Assembly: GCA_030544215.1 (NCBI GenBank)
Contig: JARZZO010000003.1
Span: 49,086,045 to 49,150,044 of the forward strand
DNA: 64,000 nucleotides
Direction: 5' to 3'
From: Zantedeschia hybrid cultivar
Lineage: Eukaryota; Streptophyta; Magnoliopsida; Alismatales; Araceae
The position numbers were made by a program, and so were the translations under genes. Under the pieces are notes generated by a model, which worked only from the letters and a program-made list of their open reading frames with translations, was not told the DNA's origin and ran no database searches. The number at the start of each line of letters is the position of its first letter. The stretch's first letter is position 1. Positions 46,466-59,082 of this stretch are shown here, one piece after another.

Positions 46466-46690
46466 ATCTATGCTCAAGGCCTGCTGGCTTGTACCGTGCA
46501 CCCCACATAGGCACCCTTGCTTCGGTTGGGTGTACCTTCACTTGGGGCCTATTCGCTATGCATAATGCAACTTGCCTAGGTACCCTCACTTTGGTTGTGC
46601 AGACCTTCTTTCAAGCCCTACTAGCTACAGGCTACACGCATTGTGCCCTACCTAAGCACCCTCCCTATGGTCGTCCCCAAGCAAGCCAAG
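46395..46690 (+). repeat. Degenerate minisatellite, unit about 70 bp, about four copies
   Basis: Each unit follows the pattern (GG)GAC/GGCC, TGCATGCCAAAGCACCTTGC, then TAGGNACCCTCRCTYYGGTYG. Units decay but keep the CACCTTGCNTAGG-ACCCT core. It is part of the repeat region that begins at 45862; the last unit of the first 300-bp block (46080-46140) belongs to the same series. Confidence 0.55.
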
Positions 46691-46699
46691 TCTTGGCTC

Positions 46700-48900
46700 A
46701 AAGGCCCTTCATAAGGGTATTCAGCTGCATGAAGATTGCCCATCTAGGCTCATAAGATAGGCTCTCACCAAGCCAACACTTATCCCCCAAGCACTATGCA
46801 ATTAGCGGGTCGCTTCAATGTTCAAGGCTACGTTGCCCTTCCACTAGCCTGCCCAAAAAGGAGCTCTCCATAGCGCGCATCCAACACCAACAATTGTACT
46901 GATGTTCAAGGCCACCATCGCCTTCATGGGACTTTGCTTGCATGAATCAGCCTCCCACAAATAAGTCCATCCTACTTCACAAGCCAACCAGTGTTTAAGT
47001 CCATCCCCGCATTCTAGGGGAGACTTGCACGAACTAAGGCAATTGTCTTGGACCAACATCCAAACCATATAAGGACAGTGCCAAGCCCTATGCATGCTAG
47101 GGGTGAATGCAACTGCTACAAGTGCACTTGGCTGCCACTACGGTGCTCGAGTCCTACACGTAGCCAAGCAACCCAATGCTTCCTCTACATTCTTGTGCCT
47201 TTCCTATAGGAACCCCGCAAGATGCCTAATCAACATAAAGCTTGGCAAGGACACCCTGGTAGGGACCACCACTTAAGTACTCCTTGCATCTAGCCAAGGC
47301 CACTTTGCATTTGGCTAAACCCAGCTCCTCCTTTTAAAGGACTTGCCAGCATGGCCAAGTACCTCAGTCTATGGCGCCCACACTTCTATACATGGGTGAG
47401 GGGTCAAGAGAGGAAGAGCCATGACCTAAGCTGCATGCTGGACACAGTTAGTTCACCAACGGCACTACATACTAGCCATCTTCACGAACCATGCTATCCC
47501 TCTCGGTACCCCGGAAGGGATGCACTTAGACCCAAGCCTAGCCCACACTCCTGAACGTGACAAGCTCCCCTACCTAAGGTGTCGACACCCTAATCTCCAA
47601 CCTACACCAACACCTTCGCTAACTGGGGCTTAGTCTTCTACCTTATACCTCTGCCAAGAAACCTAATACATAACCCAACTATAAGCTTCGCACCAACAAA
47701 TCAACCTTGAACTCCCTCGAGGCTGCCTACCAGAAACTTCTCCTCTACACCTCTAGCTTCAAGAACAATTTGGGCTCCACGACAAACCAACATGGCCAAG
47801 GTTCCTGATTCGGTTCCAAAAGACTAAAGTGGTCCAACTTCATTAAAGTCTACCTAGTTGTGGCTAGATCTAGGCTCTTCTAGTCATAAGACTTTCGCAT
47901 CCTAGCTTCAACACAATACCTCCACGCATCTACCTCTTGAAAGTTACTCCTGGACAAGCACCGTCACCTACTTCTGAGGTGACAGTTAAGCAAATCCCAC
48001 AGATAGGCTCGTGCCTTGCATCGCATGCCCTAGTGGATTATTTGCATTCATTACCTGCCTCTCCGAATGAGTTGGAGATGCTACTTCCGAGACTCTACAG
48101 TAGGTCTGATTATATTACTCAAAGACTAACGAGTTAAGTTTGGTCACCTGGCTGATTGTTTCAGTAAGGGGATAACCGTGGCCATGAGAACACTCTCGTT
48201 ATCCTGGCTTTAACAAGTCATCTTACTGCTGACGGAACTACAGTTCGGCAGCTATACCATTGAGGTAAGATTATTGCGGACACTTTGGCCTGCACTAATG
48301 GTTCTTAGCCCTGATGCTAGTTGCACAAAGTGCTTTTACTTAACACTTCTTAATGGCGCCATACTGCCAATGGGGCTGCAAACAACAAGACGACAAGTTA
48401 GCACAACGAAGTGGTTACTCACTGCACTGCTGCATAACTTGTAGAAGGTTATAGACGCAACAAACAAATATAGCTCAACTATGTAGTTTGACCGATTGAG
48501 ACCATTTTCTAACGGTTGGTATCTTTGCACTTGCAACTAGCATGTAGGGGTCGATCTTGGATGAATTGTTTCCAAGATCCCAGACTTGCATTCATGTTTG
48601 TGGTCCTTTAAAAGGCTACTTTACATATACTAGTCACTGCCCTTAGTGAACTCAATTTGCGTCAAGCTTTTTGACAAGACAACTAGGGTCATTTCCAGTG
48701 GTTTTAGTGCCCTTTCCAACCAACTTGGCCTACAGTAGGTAAGTGAACACATAGACCTTAGCACTATTTCATTTAGTGGGTCCGTTGCCCTTTGCTTACA
48801 ATGTACTATGAGCTTCACGTACATCCCAACAATATGGGCTACTAAGCACACTAACCTTTGCGTGAGGCCAACTTTTTGGTTCAACTACCAACCATCTTCT
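46700..48900. other. Unassigned C/A-rich repetitive sequence
   Basis: Continues the CTTGCCTAGG/GCCAAG-rich composition of the preceding repeat to about 47600, probably retrotransposon untranslated sequence, then becomes mixed. Short frames occur on both strands without recognisable domains. Confidence 0.3.
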
Positions 48901-49098
48901 ATACACCATCTTCTGCAAGTGATCTACTATGGGAGAACAAACATTAAATAACAACCAGTGGTCTTCAAGTTAAACTTTTCCCACTGGTATTCTCCCAACG
49001 AATAAGAAATTGTTAGAGTGAAATGTTGATATAATTCGAAGAAACAAATGGCAAGTCTAAGTTAAAAAAAAAGTACATTACGTACTTTTCTTCTAGAA

Positions 49099-49275
49099 TT
49101 AAACAAATGGATTCGCTAATAAAAGTGCTAATGCCACAACCAGTCCGTAAACTGTTAAAACATCCATAAAAGCCAGACTTAGCAATAAAGTACCTCGTAT
49201 TTTACCCTCTTCTTCTGGCTATCTCGCAATACCTTCTACAGTTTGACCTACAGTAGTACCTTGACCAACCCTAGA
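49099..49275 (-). pseudogene. atpH: Plastid atpH fragment in the nucleus (NUPT)
   Basis: The minus strand encodes most of ATP synthase CF0 subunit c (proteolipid ring): VGQGTTVGQTVEGIAR, a stop in place of Q, then PEEEGKIRGTLLLSLAFM, LTVYGLVVALALLLANPFV and the natural stop at 49099-49101. The family's second transmembrane helix and its glutamate region are recognisable; FMEA has become FMDV. The N-terminal third is absent and homology ends near 49275. Downstream sequence (about 48900-49098) may be plastid atpH-atpF spacer carried along. Premature stop and replacements show an old transfer. Confidence 0.9.
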
Positions 49276-49792
49276 TCTGACCTCATTATTTCAAGTCAGA
49301 CATGGATTTAGCCTTCTAATGAGAAAGCAGTGGATTGGAAAAGTTCCAAACAAAGAATCACTGCTAACATGATTACAGTTGATATTGTTGATAGAACAAT
49401 ATAAAGTGGATTGGAAGGATTCCAATCCAGAACTCGCTGCTAAGATAACGACATAAACATGTGATGCTGTTATTGGAACAGTATGGATGAAAGAGTTCAT
49501 CCCTGAACTAGACATAGCTCTAAAAGGTTTCTGATCTTATCCCGTTGTTGTAAGACAACACTGGGAGTGATCAATTTTGTGGTCGAGCCATAAGTCTCAT
49601 TAGAAGTTGTAGAACATTATGAGGCTCTTTCACAAGTTAAGAGACAAAGGATTAAGAGGAAATAACGTAATGAAAAATATTATATCTATAGATAATTTAG
49701 TAGACCCCTGAGTCACAGACTTTATATGAACATCACTTAGATTTGATGGAGATCAAATGCGAAGGTGATTGGCTTGAGTCCAAGTAGGAGAT
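49276..49792 (+). pseudogene. Worn 3' coding remnant of a Copia element
   Basis: Directly upstream of an LTR. The tract CAAGTAGGAGAT at 49781-49792 resembles the Copia polypurine tract CAAGTGGGAGAT, and the preceding bases 49680-49780 can be read as a decayed LVDP-type end of RNase H. The rest is unalignable by eye. Confidence 0.5.
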
Positions 49793-51378
49793 TGCTAGAT
49801 ATAAGTATCCTTAAAGCCAATCATAAGGTACCTATTACAATATGGTTCACTAATAAATGACATTTATTTCATTATGAAGATTGACGAATTTATTATTACA
49901 CATAATGAAGTCTATAAATGTGTGCAATAGTCATCAGATTATGATGATATCATAATAATGAGACTGATGACTTATATACACATATTCTTAATTGTTCCTA
50001 GTCGTAAGATGTATTAGAAGGACATCAAACATCCGAAAAGACTAGTACATGTTATTCCAACTCATTTGATGAGGGTAACTGCTCTCGTTAGTCACTTGTG
50101 TGGATACACTATGGTGAACCTGTAGGTACTCATTGGGAAATGAGTTTACTGAAATGATTTGACATAAATCACCGAATGATAATTTGTTTGACTGTCAACC
50201 GGTTTGATTCATCGTTACAGTGGCGTAGTTAATCATTGGATTTGAGACACCAAAGACATCTTGTCGGTAGACTTTTGGACTTTGACATTGGCTCACGAAT
50301 CCTTATCAATGGGATCTCTAATAGTCAAGGATCAGATCCAGCGGAAGATCTTTGAAGGTGATTGTGTGTTCAATATAGGATCATCCGCTCTCAGATAATT
50401 GGAGAGAGAATGCTCTATGATAGATCCGTATGAGTCTCTAGCTAGAACATACACAATATCAGAAAATGTGTTTTCTAATATTGTAGAGCATAGTCTGATT
50501 CAAGTGAGTTGACCATCTAGGGTTTGACAATTGACCATACCCTAGGTTGACTCTAGAGCATTATACGAATGAAGGATTATAGCCATGCGGTAACTGTTGA
50601 CAGACAGGTTCCATGAGTGGATTGCTAAACTCCATTATCTTTCGAGATCATGCGGTGTTACTTGGCACTCAACTTGATCGAAAGTCCGGCCAAATTTACA
50701 TGAGATGTTAATTCAGTTAAGTAATTAATTAAATATGAGATATTAATTAATTATTATAAGTCAATAAAATGTTATTGGACTTAACAGACTGAAAATCGGA
50801 CTGGTAAATGAGCCTAAAGGGTCACACGCAAATAGATTCTCAGTCGATGGTGTTTAAGTAGGATTTATATTAACTTGGAGACTTTTATGAAAAGTCAGGC
50901 CGACTTAATATATATACAGGCTGTGGAGAAAGTCTAGGCCAAGCTTCAGGAGCTCTCAATACTGCCCCCCCTCTCTCTCTCTCTCCTCCTCCAATGGGAG
51001 TCCCTCTCAGGGCGCCGAGTGCCTTCCGTCTCCACCGCGCACACTTCCCGAGAGTCGGGAATTCATCGTCCGCGGATTTCGAACATCGTTGCGATGATGG
51101 ATCTTCAACGAACGTGCTGATCTGGACGAGGGAGCGAGGATGAACTACCGCGGAGGATCGCGTGGATACCGCTAGAGGCCGGACACTTGTACGGCTAGCG
51201 GCATCGCTTCGACGGAACCAACACGAATGCAGATTCGAATCCACACACAGTGATACTATTACATCCCGATTTTTTTTCGGTTTTACGATTTTCGTTTCGA
51301 AACGGATCTGCGGGTATCAGGCGGGATAATTTTTTGTTTATTCAGCTGCGTTCTTTGCGTCCCGTCCGGATCCCAACA
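49793..51378 (+). mobile_element. Copia 3' LTR, about 1.59 kb
   Basis: Starts TGCTAGATATAAG just after a polypurine tract and ends GGATCCCAACA at 51378. A TATATATACAGG promoter-like box lies near 50911, followed by a GC-rich transcribed-leader-like region (50960-51240). The LTR length and PPT fit the larger plant Copia lineages. No partner LTR is in the window. The frame at 50885-51244 (minus) is LTR sequence, not a gene. Confidence 0.65.
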
Positions 51379-53435
51379 GATCCAATAGAAGCAAGCCCTA
51401 CGACCAATCTAACAACAATAATAGAAGTGGCAGAAATCAGTGGATTCATGGTAAGCTCCTCGCACAGTCAATATTTGTCTACGAAACATTGATTTTTTGG
51501 ATTAATAAATTGAAATAAAAAAGTAAAAAAAAGAATTTGTTATGTTATAATGTGTTAGATTTAAATAAAAAAATGAATATAAACTAATATTATTTAAGTT
51601 TAAGTTAATATATTTAATTTAGTTAATATATCTAATTTAATATATAATAAATATAAATAACTATATAATATAAAGATTAAAATCCAAGATATATGTCTTG
51701 TAGGTAAATATATCTTACATGAAGCTTTCTTTCTTTGGACTACAAATGCCTTCGAAAGGCTTTAAACATTGCGACAATACTTGTTCCTATGGACAACCAA
51801 ACTTCTAGTATGAGCCAACTAGAATATGAAGGGGATTGACACTTCAGCCAACTTGCACAACTTTCTGCACACCAAGTTCAACATCTTCCAACACATTGGC
51901 TGCCCCTCGAACAACCTCTGGAAGGCCAATGAAGAAGAGTGCATCCTAGGCCATGGCCCTCTCGATGCAGATAGCAAGAATCCTTGACATAACTTAATCA
52001 AAATTTCATCGCCAAGGTGAGTTGAACAAACCATTCTACCAAACAGCCGTATAAGCTTCCCTTGAGTGCCTCAAACTTGCCTTGCTGGCTTCAGTACATT
52101 TGTCCCTTTGAAGGTTGATTTTGTCGACTCGTACAGGCATAATGGGTTGTTTTAAATTGTGTTTTCCTACGTAATAAGTAACTTACACTTTTTATATTAA
52201 TTAATAGGATATATTTCTCCAAAACGTGGTTTAAACTCATTACTTTTAAGAAACTTATTGACTTGACTCTTGTACTAGTCAGACAAAGTCAGATCAATAT
52301 CGTACCATATTTAGGAAGACATGATCCGATAAATACATATTAGCGATATGGCAAACCTTGTGCTTAGTACTGTCGCGACTACTATAGTGGGATTGTCCAA
52401 TTATGATGTTGCTATAATGCCTTTTTCCTCATTTTACAGTCATTGGATCACATCCAATAGCCAAAAAAAGAGGGACGACCTAGGATGCCCTAACTACCCA
52501 GACCATATACATAGCAGATTAAACAATCCCCAGTGCAAATCTAACTTAAATGAGTCCTCCCCCTCAACTAAATTCACAATTTTAACCCAAATTAATGCCA
52601 AAAAAGTATAGATAGAAAGGATAATTGTTATACGGTGGGGATTTATGACAATTCATGGTCATTTGTATAGAAGGATTTTTTTTTTTTAAACAACTCAAGA
52701 GAGGTATTTTTATCTATTTATAAAGGGTGTGTGTTTGAGATAAAGTGACAGTTTTAGGCAGCATTTAACAACCCATGTGGGTTATATTCTAATGACCAGA
52801 ATCTCATGTGTTTCCAAATGCTTAAGATTTTTCTCGGCTTTAAGAAAAACTAGAATCTAGAGAGAGATAGGCACAACACCTTAATAGGAGAAAGAAAAGC
52901 TAAAAGCTAAAAAATGGTAGCTTTTGAAAAAGTGAAATGGATTCCAATGATTGCTTTATGGGGAATAGACCAAAATGCCCATTACCTTTTTATACTTCTA
53001 AGTAAAAACAATGATGACACTTCAAATCCCACTTTTTATCTTTTACCACCCAAATGATTAGCAACCAAAATCTCTCTCTTCAGTGCATGGTTTGTTGTAT
53101 CGTACCAAATCGACTCGTACTAGTTGACTCATATCTGGGCCGACCGAGTTGTTGGCATGGTTGACTAGTATGCGTCATTGTGGGCGACCCAACTCGCAGC
53201 ATATCGATCCGACTTGTGCCAAATTGTACGATACGGGCTCGAGCTGTTGCGATCCAGTGCGAGCCGATTGCGGTTCGGCTTGAGTTTGTGTGATCTGGCC
53301 CGATACATGCCGATCCGACATGAAAGAAGTTGAAAACCTACTTTTGGTGGGTTGCATTTATGTTCAGAGTCTTCAGACAGCCTTCCCCCCACCCCCCTCT
53401 TTCTTCTTTCGCCCCTTTTTCTTGAGAGTTTTGGT
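51379..53435. other. Unassigned intergenic sequence
   Basis: AT-rich to 51700. At 51820-52030 a minus-strand frame of 71 codons has no recognisable domain. At 53095-53290 there are repeated CGAT/TCGTAC/GATCCG words that may be another hAT relic. Nothing firm. Confidence 0.3.
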
Positions 53436-55582
53436 CAAGGTGTGTCGGATCAGATGGGATCGGCCTATCTGATAAAAAATCGGCCAGACCAATCTGATCT
53501 CGAGCCTTGACCCAACGTGCTGGGACGGGAGACCGGTGGCCAGATCAGACCAGATCGCCCAATTAGGCTCCCAACGACTAGAAGGAGCTTCTAAGCCCCT
53601 TTAATAGCCTATAACCCCCCCACCCACCCTTGCTCTCCCTCCTTCACACAAACTTTCATTTATCTCTATCTAAAATCTCATTCTCTCTCTATAATCTCTC
53701 TCTCTTAATTTCTCTAAGCTCTCATACACACACTCTCAAACTCAAGGCTCTCTTGCTCTCCAAAGCTCTCTAAGGAACGGACATACAAACTACATCGACT
53801 TTTTTCATCATTTTTTCTCTCTAACATTTCTCACTCTATTATTTTCTCCCTCTAAGATTTTGATCTCTTTTTAACATCTCTCTCTACTTTGGTCTTTCTA
53901 TCATTCCTTCTCATTCTCTCTAACATATTTCTCTCTCTTATTTTTTTTTTCATCTCTAAATTTCTCTCTACCCATTTTGTCTCTATCTTTCTTTCTTACT
54001 CTCTCGCTCAAGGTCTGATATCTCACTCTCTTTTTCTCTATTTTTTCTTATTTCTCACCATCTTTCGCTCTCTATCATTCTCTCCATCTCTCTTAATCTT
54101 TTATTATATATATATATTTTTAAAGATGTCGACTTTGGAACAAAATGAGGCCACATCTGTCACTTCTCATAATGATCCGGGATGGAACCACTCCACTATC
54201 GTGCGCATGACTTTATGGAAGGTCAAATGCAACTACTGCGGTCGGATTATTTCCAAGAGTCTTTTGTTTAAAGTAACATATTGGGGGTGTTAAAGGAGAA
54301 GTAAATGCTTGCACTACTACACCTTTAGAGATGAAGAATGAATTCAAAAATTACCTACGACAAAGAGATATGGAAAGAGGAGCAGCATCAACGATGAGGC
54401 TAAATTAGGGAAGAAATGACACGTCCATCAGGTCAAGGTATTCATATTTACCCTCTAGAAGACAAATCTCAAGAGGGAGATATAGAGTCCACTAGAAGGA
54501 GGTCTACTGTATTTGAATATTTTCCTCGAGGTAAGACATACACTTACTTGATTTCAATTAGTTATCTACGCTTCATCTCGTTTAAATTGATCTCAAATCA
54601 TTTTTTTTTTTGTTTAAGATGATTTACGTCAAGCCATGAAGGAAAGTAGAAGATCTTTTACTGAGGAGAAAGTGTATAGATGTACTGGCCGACACGTTGG
54701 GCAAGGAAGTGGATCTGAACAGGGGTCTAACGAGGATGAAATTCATGACCTGACTAGGGACAATGACCCTAAAGTTATAGATGCTTTCATAACCATGCAG
54801 AGGGATAGACAACCATCGATCACGACTGCCATGAAGAATTTGAAGTTATGCAAGAAGAAGATCGGCCATGTTATTTCGAGATGGTTTTTCTATAACAATG
54901 TACCGGCCAATGCTGCAAAGAGTCCTTATTGGGAGGATATGATTGAGACTATTAAAGATGGGGATAAGGGTATTCCTAGACCAACTCCGAAGGAGATATA
55001 TAACACCTACCTTCCTCAAGAGGTAAGTGATCCCAAAGAGTATATCAAGTCGTTTGAGCAAATTTGGGATGAAAGAGGATGAACATTAATGACAAATGGC
55101 TGGATAGGTGAGTACCTTGGATTAGTTCAAAATCTTTAGATTAACATATTACATTTTTTAGTTAATTGAGACATTCTTTTAACATTATTTGAATAGAAAT
55201 AACGATAACAAGTATGATCAACTTCTTTGTATACTGTCAAGCTAAGACTGTATTTTGGAAGTCCGTTGATGCTAGTGGAAAGGTAAAGAATGCTGAATAG
55301 CTTTTCAAGTTAATTGATGACATTGTGGAACAAGTGAGAGAAGATTGGATAGTACAAGTTGTAACAGATAATGCAGCTTCATATAAAGTTGTTGGCCAAA
55401 TGTTGATGGAGAAGAGGCCACATCTATATTGGGTTCCTTGCTCTACTTACTTCTTAGATTTGATGCTAGAAGATATTGGGAAGGATGCAAAAGTAGTTGA
55501 GACAGTGAAGTAAGCAATTCATCACATCCTATATCTACAACCACGACTACGTACTCACGTTGATGTGCGAACACACCTGTAG

Positions 55583-58500
55583 CGCCACTTTGATTGGAGA
55601 ATAGGAGAAGAATAAGGGAGAATAAGAGAAGAATAAGCTTAATTTAGCTTTAACAAGCGGAATGACTTATACCGGTGCAGAATAGCATATTCGGAGAATA
55701 AGGAGAATAAGCCATCCTACCCTAGACCTAAGAATTGCTTATTCTTCTTATTCCCTCAGCGGGCCCCACGAAACTATCAAACCGAAACACCCCTTATTCT
55801 AGTATACGCTATTCCGTCTGTGGGCCCCACGTAATAACTTTTTTTTTTTTTTTAAGGTGACCATTAGTCACATTTCATTGATAAGGTAAAGAGAATACAC
55901 TTTGACCGAAGTCAATACAAACACTAACTCAGTCTATGTTACAGAATTATCCAGAGGATAATAAGGAAAATTACAGAAAAAAACTTCTTGAACTTCATAA
56001 CGGCAAGAATCAAAGAAGAATCTTCCATGTTGTGCAGAAGCCCAACAGCTCTCGTCCAATAATAAGTCAACCTCGCAACTTTAGCCAATATATGATCTAT
56101 ATGGTTGAATGTTTGATTGAAAATTCTAGAATTTCTATCAAGCCAGATGGACCAAAGTATGGCTGGTAAGAACATAGACCAGATCTTGTGCTCAGATTGG
56201 ATTGGACAAATCCCATTCCACTCTTGGAGGAGACTAGGAATATCTTGGAAATCCATCCATTGAAAAGAAAAAAATAGTCCAATAGATTTCCATAATATAT
56301 TAATGATCCCACAATGCATAAACATGTGCTCAACATTCTCCTTTAGGATTCCACAGAAAACACAATTAGAAATTTTCCTTTGAAGAATGTGTTTCAGCCT
56401 TTCCAAGGTTGGTAGTCTGCCCAGCGCCATCTTCCAAAGGAAAACCCTAATTTTGGAGGGAAGAAGGGGGGACCAAACAAATTGATGCCAATTGACTCTC
56501 AAACCTCTATCATTAAGAATATTGGTGAGGGTATTGACAGAAAATGTTCTTTAAAGTTCCAAACCCAAATTCTAGAGTCCTTCAGTAAATTCTTTGGGAA
56601 ACAATTGTGTATATAGCTGAGGATATGCAAAAAGTTGATCCACTTCAATGCCAACATGCTCTCTTCTAAGATTGATATTCCAGTGACTACTATCCTCAGG
56701 TGAAAAGATGAAATTAATTGTCTTTCCTTTATCCTCTGTAATACTATATATGTGCTGAAATTTGACTGCCAGAGGACTATCCGTGCACCATCTGTCTTCC
56801 CAAAATCTGATCCATTTCCCATCTCCCACAGTAAAAGTGGTGGCTGTATTGACAGGATCTACAAGCTTGTTGATGTTTCTCCATATTGGTGAAATTGAGG
56901 ATTGAGAAGAGGGCTGAATTGTCCATTTGGATGCTTGTGGATAGTACTTATTTATGATGATGTTGACCCAAAGTGCATTGTCGATATCACCCATTCTCCA
57001 TAGCCACTTAGCGAGCAAAGCTATATTGAAAGACCGAATGTTGGTTAGGCCTACACCTCCCTGTGCTTTGCTAGTGTAGACTCTATCCCAAGCAACTAGA
57101 TGAAAGCCTCCATTCTCCCTTTTCCCTCCTACCAAAAAAAAAAGAGCTCCTTATGCTTTCAATAATTCTTTCCACTGTTCTAGGAATGGATAGAATGGAG
57201 AGATGATATGTACTCAAAGAAGATAAGATAGTTTTGGAAAGGATCCATTTACCTCCAGTAGAAAGAAACTTTGCTTTCCAACCTTCCAAAGCTCGTGCAA
57301 ACTTTTTAATTAGAGGGTCCCATTCCCTAACTTTGTTGTTGACATTTGAAAGAGGGAGGCCAAGGTACTTGATAGGAAATTTGGACTGTTTACACTCCAA
57401 ATCAGCAGCAATCTGATTGCTTTTGTCTATCCCAATGTTGATGCCCACCATTTCAGATTTGTCAAAGTTGTAGATAATCCGGTAACAGCCTCAACCAGCA
57501 ATAGAATTTTCTTGATATTTGTAAGCTTAGATTCTTCAGGGGAAGAGAAAATCAATGTGTCATCTGCAAATTGAAGGTGGGATAACATAATACCATTTTT
57601 GCTGGTAAAGAAACCATCAACCAAACCTTTTAAGGTAGCTTGATCCCAAAGTGAACTCAATACTTGGCCGACCATGATGAAGATGAGAGGAGAGATAGGA
57701 TCTCCCTGTCTTAAACCTCTAGAGCTGGCAAAGTAACCACAAGGTTCCCCATTGATAAGAATAGAAAATCTAGCAGAGGAAACACAACTCATAATCCAGT
57801 TGATCCATTTTTGTTTGAAACCCATAAGTATAAATACTTTTTCAATGCAACTCCAGCTCACTTTATCAAAGGCTTTCTCAAAATCTAGTTTAAGAACAAC
57901 TCCTTGTTTCTTAGAGCACTTCTGAGAATGAATAGGTTTGTGGGCTGCTAGAAAGTTATCAAGGATATACCTTCCTTTCAAGAAAGCATATTGATTGAGG
58001 CTAATGACATTTTGCAAAGCCTTCTTTAGTCAGTTTGCCATAATCTTAGTAATGATTTTGTAGCAACCATTTAATAAACTGATAAATCTAAAATCTGCAG
58101 GCTTCTCAGCACCCTCCTTCTTTGGAATAAGGCCTAGAAAGGTAGAATTAAAACAATTGATAGCCCTCGGTCTTTGCTGAAATTCCTTCAATGCATTAAA
58201 GGAGGGAAGAAAATTGGAAATGATATCATCCATTTCGGAGAGAGGATTGGATCAAGAACCGACGACCGCCAAGCCTAATCTTCAAGGAATCCGGAATGGA
58301 ATCCATGGAGTCAACCTCCACAAGAAGCCTTGCATACAGCAACATCTCCGAATGTAACGTTCTATCATCAATCTTACAGAGACTGCCAAAGCTATCAACC
58401 AGGATCTATGTAGGAACATTCCAAATGTGAAGGGGCAGACCTTTCACCAAAATCCAAACGAGATGCCCTTCAGCGGCTGGCTTTGCTCCAGTTTCAACCT

Positions 58501-59082
58501 TCCACTGCGAGAAGTTAAGGGAGAACCCCCTAAAAGATACCTGCTGCACAGAGAGAGCTGCAGTCTTCCACCCAAGCATAGTGGAGTGGACAATGAAATC
58601 TCCTCCAGCGATCTCACGGACCCTCCACTGGTATTCCCCTGGCCATGCATAGGACAGAGCATCCCGGACAAGCACAGGGGAGGTTACAGGAATCTCCGGA
58701 TGGCTCCCCAGAGGATGGAGAGAGACAACCAACCCCTCTTGCAGGAGGTCCAGGGCATTCCGAACCTCATTAGACCAGGGAATCTCTATAGACTGAGCTG
58801 GTTCAATTTCAGAAGGCAGTTGCTTCTTGGAGTGACATAGGTTGCTTTTGTGACATCTCACCTTGTCAAGGCAATCCTTTGCCCAGTGCCCTCGCCGGAG
58901 ACACTTGATACAGGTATCCTTGCCCACCGAAAGTCGAGGACGAACCTTCGAGGGAACTCTCTCTCTCTCTCTTTCTCCTACCCACAAACTGCCAACCTTC
59001 CCCTTCCCCTTCGACCAGAGGGAGAGGGAGCGGTTCGCAGGATTCCCCCATGCTTCTCTTATTCCCCAAACAAAGTGAGGCG
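55583..59082. mobile_element. TIR element with TAG target duplication, inside hAT B
   Basis: Left CGCCACTTTGATTGGAGAAT and right inverted CGCCTCACTTTGTTTGGGGA form terminal repeats with one indel that stay similar for about 30 bp. TAG stands on both sides (55580-55582, 59083-59085). Element A has the uninterrupted site, which confirms the boundaries. The left 255 bp are AATAAG-rich and related to 13428-13672. The LINE at 55839 inserted later. A 3-bp duplication suggests the PIF/Harbinger group, though TAG is atypical for it. Confidence 0.75.
55839..58990 (-). pseudogene. LINE (non-LTR retrotransposon), lacking the endonuclease region
   Basis: The T-run at 55839-55853 is the poly(A) tail of a minus-strand LINE. 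From its 5' side: CCHC knuckle CIKCLRRGHWAKDC (about 58885-58925), a DUF4283-like WILVKGLPLHIWN with a stop at 58406, then at 58233 the start of the RT region (FLPSFNALKEFQQRP). RT motifs are KLDFEKAFDKVSW, GLRQGDPISPLIF and LQFADDTLIF (57500-57900), followed by a thumb region (57083-57451) and the zf-RVT tail with FLWKMALGRLPT, CVFCGILKENVEHMFMHC and RNSRIFNQTF (55939-56502). The apurinic-type endonuclease that should lie between CCHC/DUF4283 and RT is missing. Frameshifts at about 57430, 57100 and 56510 disable it. Confidence 0.85.

Noticed and set aside
50885..51244. 119-codon minus-strand frame
   Set aside because: Lies wholly in the GC-rich leader part of a Copia LTR and has no recognisable domain.
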